Below, one piece after another: positions 61,467-64,000 of a stretch of 64,000 nucleotides of DNA. This DNA comes from GCA-2683135 sp964507445. Lineage in GTDB: Bacteria > Planctomycetota > GCA-002687715. The stretch covers positions 128,091 to 192,090 of the forward strand of contig CAZDQF010000009.1 in assembly GCA_964507445.1 (NCBI GenBank), written 5' to 3'. Made by a program: the position numbers and the translations under genes. Position 1 is the stretch's first letter. Each line of letters begins with the position of its first letter. The notes beneath the pieces are model-generated. The model ran no database searches and had not been told where the DNA came from. It worked only from the letters and a program-made list of their open reading frames with translations.

Positions 61467-64000
61467 CTAAGGCGTGATCCGGCGCGCAGGGCGCAGGCCG
61501 AGGTAGTAGTCGGCGAGGCCGGGGCCGGACGCGCGGCGGATCGCAGAGCGAGCGTGGCGGGCGTCGAGGTTGAAGCAGCCGCCGCGGAGGACGCGCTCGC
61601 GGGCGCCTTCAACCAGGCCACGGAGCCCGTCACCGGCGCGGGGCTCTCCCTCGCCGTACCCCAAATAGCCGTCCAGGCACCACTCGAACACGTTGCCGTG
61701 GACATTGTGCAACCCGAACCGGTTGGCCCGGTAGCTCCCTACCGGCGCGTGGACCGCGTACCCGTCGTCCAGATCAGGCCAGTCCTTGATCGCGTTCCAC
61801 GGCGCCCCCGCCCGCTTGGCCGCCTGGTCCGCCAGGTTGACCGCCCCGCGCAGCGACTCCCGGTCTTCCCCGGTCCACCACGGGGTCGTGCTCCCGGCGC
61901 GGCAGGCGTACTCCCATTGGGCTTCCGTGGGCAGCAACAGACCGAGGCGCCGCAGGGTGCGGTCGCAATCGGGCCAGCTCACCTGCTCCACCGGGTTCAG
62001 GAGCGACACCTTCCACGAACCCGGCGGGTGGGTGCTCGGGTTCACGGCGGTGAACCCCGTCCACTGCCCCTGGGTCATTTCGTACTTGGACACCAGGAAC
62101 GGCGCGAGGCTGACGGCGTGAGGTGGACCTTCGATGGGGGTCGCCTGCGGATCGTAGTTGCCCTTGCCAGGGTCCTCCTTCTGCGCCCCCATGGTGAAGG
62201 TGCCACCCGGGATCAGGACGAACACCAGGCCTGAGTCTTCCGTAAGGACGAGCTTGCCCGACTCTTCATCCCGCACCGGCGGGGTTCCGGTCTGCAGGTG
62301 GGCGAACTCCTCCAGCCTGGAGTCCGGGTCCGGACCCAACGGGATGAGACCGGTCTGGGGCCGGAGGCTGAGGCCGCCGTAGAGAGCACTCTTGGCGATC
62401 CGATCCGTGGCCGCGTCCCACGCGCCCTGGTGATCGTGAACGCTCCTCTTCTCCACGGTGCGGGCGAACTCCAGCCGCGACGCCATGGACTCCAGGGTCA
62501 CGGACCCTGGCTTCTCAGGTCCGGTGAGCACCTCCAACCCCTGCACCAGGCCCAGCAACCCGTCATGCCGGATCTGATCCCGCGGATCCGAGAACCGCCA
62601 GGACACCCGCTCCTCGAGCGTCGCCATCAACGTCGCTCGCTGCTCTTCTAGTTCAGAGCGCCGCTCGGTGTACCTTGCCAGGGTCGCCCCCAGCCTCTCC
62701 TTCTTCTCTTCGAGCGACTCCACCCGGAGCTCGTCCCGGGCGCTGAGCTCCTGCTGGTTCTCGAGGGCGGCGAGCTGCTCGTTGGTATCGACGAGCTGCT
62801 GCCGCAACTCCTTCGTGGCGGCGTCCAGCTTCTTCCCCTCTCCCTCCACCGCCGCAAGCTCCGTCTGCTCGTCGGCATGGGAGGTACGGTCGGCCTGACG
62901 CTCCTCCTCCGTCCGCTCCAGGGCCTTGCGCTGCAACGCCTCCAGCACCCTCCGGTGATCCGGCAACCGCTCCCCGAGCACCCGGGCCTTCTTGAGCCAG
63001 GCCTCCATGGCGGCTGCCTTCCCCGGAGCCGCGGGCCACAGTTCCTCATCCGCTTCCCGGACCAGGTCCGCCAACCGCTGCTTGTCCGCCAACCGTTCCC
63101 AGTCTGAGAGACTGCCGCGGGCCGCGGCGGCGTTGGCTTCCGCCTCCTGGGTTTTCTGAAGTGCAATGCGGGCGCTCGCCTCCGCCTCTTGGGTCTTCGC
63201 CTGCAATGCCGTGTTGCTAGCGGCCAACTCCGACTTCTGCGACCAGATCCAGATCAACCCCGTGGCCATGGCGAGGAAGAGGGCGGCGGTGAGGGTGGCG
63301 ACCGCAGGGTTGCGCTGGGTCCAGCGGACGAGCTTGGTGAGTTGGCCTACGGGTTTGGCTTGGATCGGCTCGAAGGTGCGGAAGCGGCGCAGGTCTTCGG
63401 CGAGATCCAGGGCGGTCTGGTAGCGGCGGTCCCGGTCCTTGTCGGTGGCGGTCTGGACGATCACCGCCAGGTCCTTGGGGATGGACTTGTTGAGCGTGCG
63501 CAGGTCCGGCGGGTCCTTGTACAGGATCTGTTGGTAGAGCCCTTCCCGGGTGGGGGCGTCGAAGGGGCGCTTCAAGCACAGGCACTCGAACAGCGTCACG
63601 CCGAGGGCCCAGACGTCGGCGCGTCGGTCCACCCGGATGCGCTTGGCGAGCAACTGCTCGGGCGCCATGTAGGCGGGGGTGCCGAAGAGGTCGCCGGTCC
63701 GGGTGAGCGAGACGTCGTCGCCGTCGGTCTCCCGGGCGAGCCCGAAGTCCAACAGCACCGGGTCCCCGTCCGGGGTGACCATGATGTTGCCCGGTTTGAT
63801 GTCGCGGTGGATGACCCCGGCCTCGTGGGCGGCGTGCAGCGCACGGGCGGCGGCCTCCATCAACGTGGCGATGCGCAGGATCTCCGCCTGCGTGGTCCGG
63901 GCGCTGGTGTCGGAGCTGGGGGCGTCCGCTTCCGTGTCCACCACGTCGGTGTCCAACTCCACGAAGCTCGCGGTGGCGGTGTCCGGGTCCGCCGACGCCG
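61467..64000 (-). CDS. Ser/Thr protein kinase with coiled coil and FGE-like domain (5' end outside window)
   Basis: About 843 residues are visible; the N-terminal part of the kinase (including the P-loop) lies beyond the right edge. Seen: an Asp/Thr-rich disordered insert, HRDIKPGNIMVTPDG, LLDFGLARE, GTPAYMAPEQ and YQTALDLAEDLRRFR. Next come a transmembrane helix (VATLTAALFLAMATGLIWIW), a roughly 200-residue coiled coil rich in Q/E/A, and a formylglycine-generating-enzyme-like domain (FVLIPGGTFTMGAQKEDPGK; LPTEAQWEYACRAGSTTPWW; NVHGNVFEWCLDGYLGYGEG). The FGE active-site Cys pair is missing (RVLRGGCFNLDARHARSAIR), so it is not a working FGE but probably a sensor module. Confidence 0.93.
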   Translation of the reverse strand, partial: ASADPDTATASFVELDTDVVDTEADAPSSDTSARTTQAEILRIATLMEAAARALHAAHEAGVIHRDIKPGNIMVTPDGDPVLLDFGLARETDGDDVSLTRTGDLFGTPAYMAPEQLLAKRIRVDRRADVWALGVTLFECLCLKRPFDAPTREGLYQQILYKDPPDLRTLNKSIPKDLAVIVQTATDKDRDRRYQTALDLAEDLRRFRTFEPIQAKPVGQLTKLVRWTQRNPAVATLTAALFLAMATGLIWIWSQKSELAASNTALQAKTQEAEASARIALQKTQEAEANAAAARGSLSDWERLADKQRLADLVREADEELWPAAPGKAAAMEAWLKKARVLGERLPDHRRVLEALQRKALERTEEERQADRTSHADEQTELAAVEGEGKKLDAATKELRQQLVDTNEQLAALENQQELSARDELRVESLEEKKERLGATLARYTERRSELEEQRATLMATLEERVSWRFSDPRDQIRHDGLLGLVQGLEVLTGPEKPGSVTLESMASRLEFARTVEKRSVHDHQGAWDAATDRIAKSALYGGLSLRPQTGLIPLGPDPDSRLEEFAHLQTGTPPVRDEESGKLVLTEDSGLVFVLIPGGTFTMGAQKEDPGKGNYDPQATPIEGPPHAVSLAPFLVSKYEMTQGQWTGFTAVNPSTHPPGSWKVSLLNPVEQVSWPDCDRTLRRLGLLLPTEAQWEYACRAGSTTPWWTGEDRESLRGAVNLADQAAKRAGAPWNAIKDWPDLDDGYAVHAPVGSYRANRFGLHNVHGNVFEWCLDGYLGYGEGEPRAGDGLRGLVEGARERVLRGGCFNLDARHARSAIRRASGPGLADYYLGLRPARRITP

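Noticed and set aside
61467..62300. Active formylglycine-generating enzyme for the sulfatases
   Set aside because: The catalytic Cys pair is missing.

Overview
The window reads as a densely coded, high-GC stretch of a bacterial chromosome, most likely from a marine-type member of the Planctomycetota. This is an inference from gene content: secreted proteins whose signal peptides end in an AQ-type cleavage site, two sulfatases, large Ser/Thr kinases with TPR or formylglycine-generating-enzyme-like tails, HEAT/VWA proteins, a DUF1080 protein and a MoxR/DUF58/BatA cluster. No phage, insertion sequence, CRISPR array or rRNA was seen. One tRNA gene (Val, anticodon CAC) is present. TGA is an ordinary stop in most genes, as shown by many ATGA, GTGA, TTGA and TGATG overlaps.

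Layout. 1-13726 (minus): a translationally coupled operon of a retropepsin-like/TPR protein, a membrane protein, MoxR ATPase, DUF58, BatA-like and VWA proteins, and a very large TPR protein cut by the window edge. 13871-15052 (minus): a secreted protein with an in-frame TGA followed by 38 more codons of normal composition. 15237-19411 (plus): a TIM-barrel isomerase-like protein, a sulfatase and a CAP-like secreted protein. 19562-23177 (minus): a zinc-ribbon/SPFH pair, a lipoprotein and a SHOCT protein. 23288-28752: HEAT-VWA, DUF1080 and an esterase-sulfatase-HEAT fusion. 28787-37862 (plus): heme A synthase, an HMA-like protein with two in-frame TGA codons, a TauE/SafE transporter, a MacB/Lol-like ABC exporter, and a molybdate/tungstate-type transporter leading into MoaD and MoeB. 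37935-54931: mixed housekeeping and secreted genes, including asparaginase, an HD-domain regulator, cobalamin adenosyltransferase, RfbC, an acyl-CoA ligase, an ABC-2 exporter, TatD, malate dehydrogenase and a secreted C1 peptidase. 55107-58376: the tRNA, small secreted genes, an M24 peptidase and a gene remnant. 58377-64000 (minus): two membrane Ser/Thr kinases.

The most interesting signal is a pair of probable selenoproteins that ordinary gene calling would truncate. At 29758-30126, both TGA codons fall in the metal-binding loop of an HMA-like domain (Sec56 and Sec60, a UxxxU motif). The reading frame then continues through the rest of the HMA fold and fills what would otherwise be a 205-base hole in a tightly packed operon. 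Each TGA is followed by a GC-rich hairpin at a distance expected for a bacterial SECIS element, the first with a GGUC loop. At 13871-15052 a vicinal Cys-TGA-Gly (CUG, as in the GCUG tail of thioredoxin reductase) is also followed by a hairpin with a loop 23 nt downstream. The selA/selB/selC/selD genes are not in this window, so the interpretation depends on finding them elsewhere in the genome.
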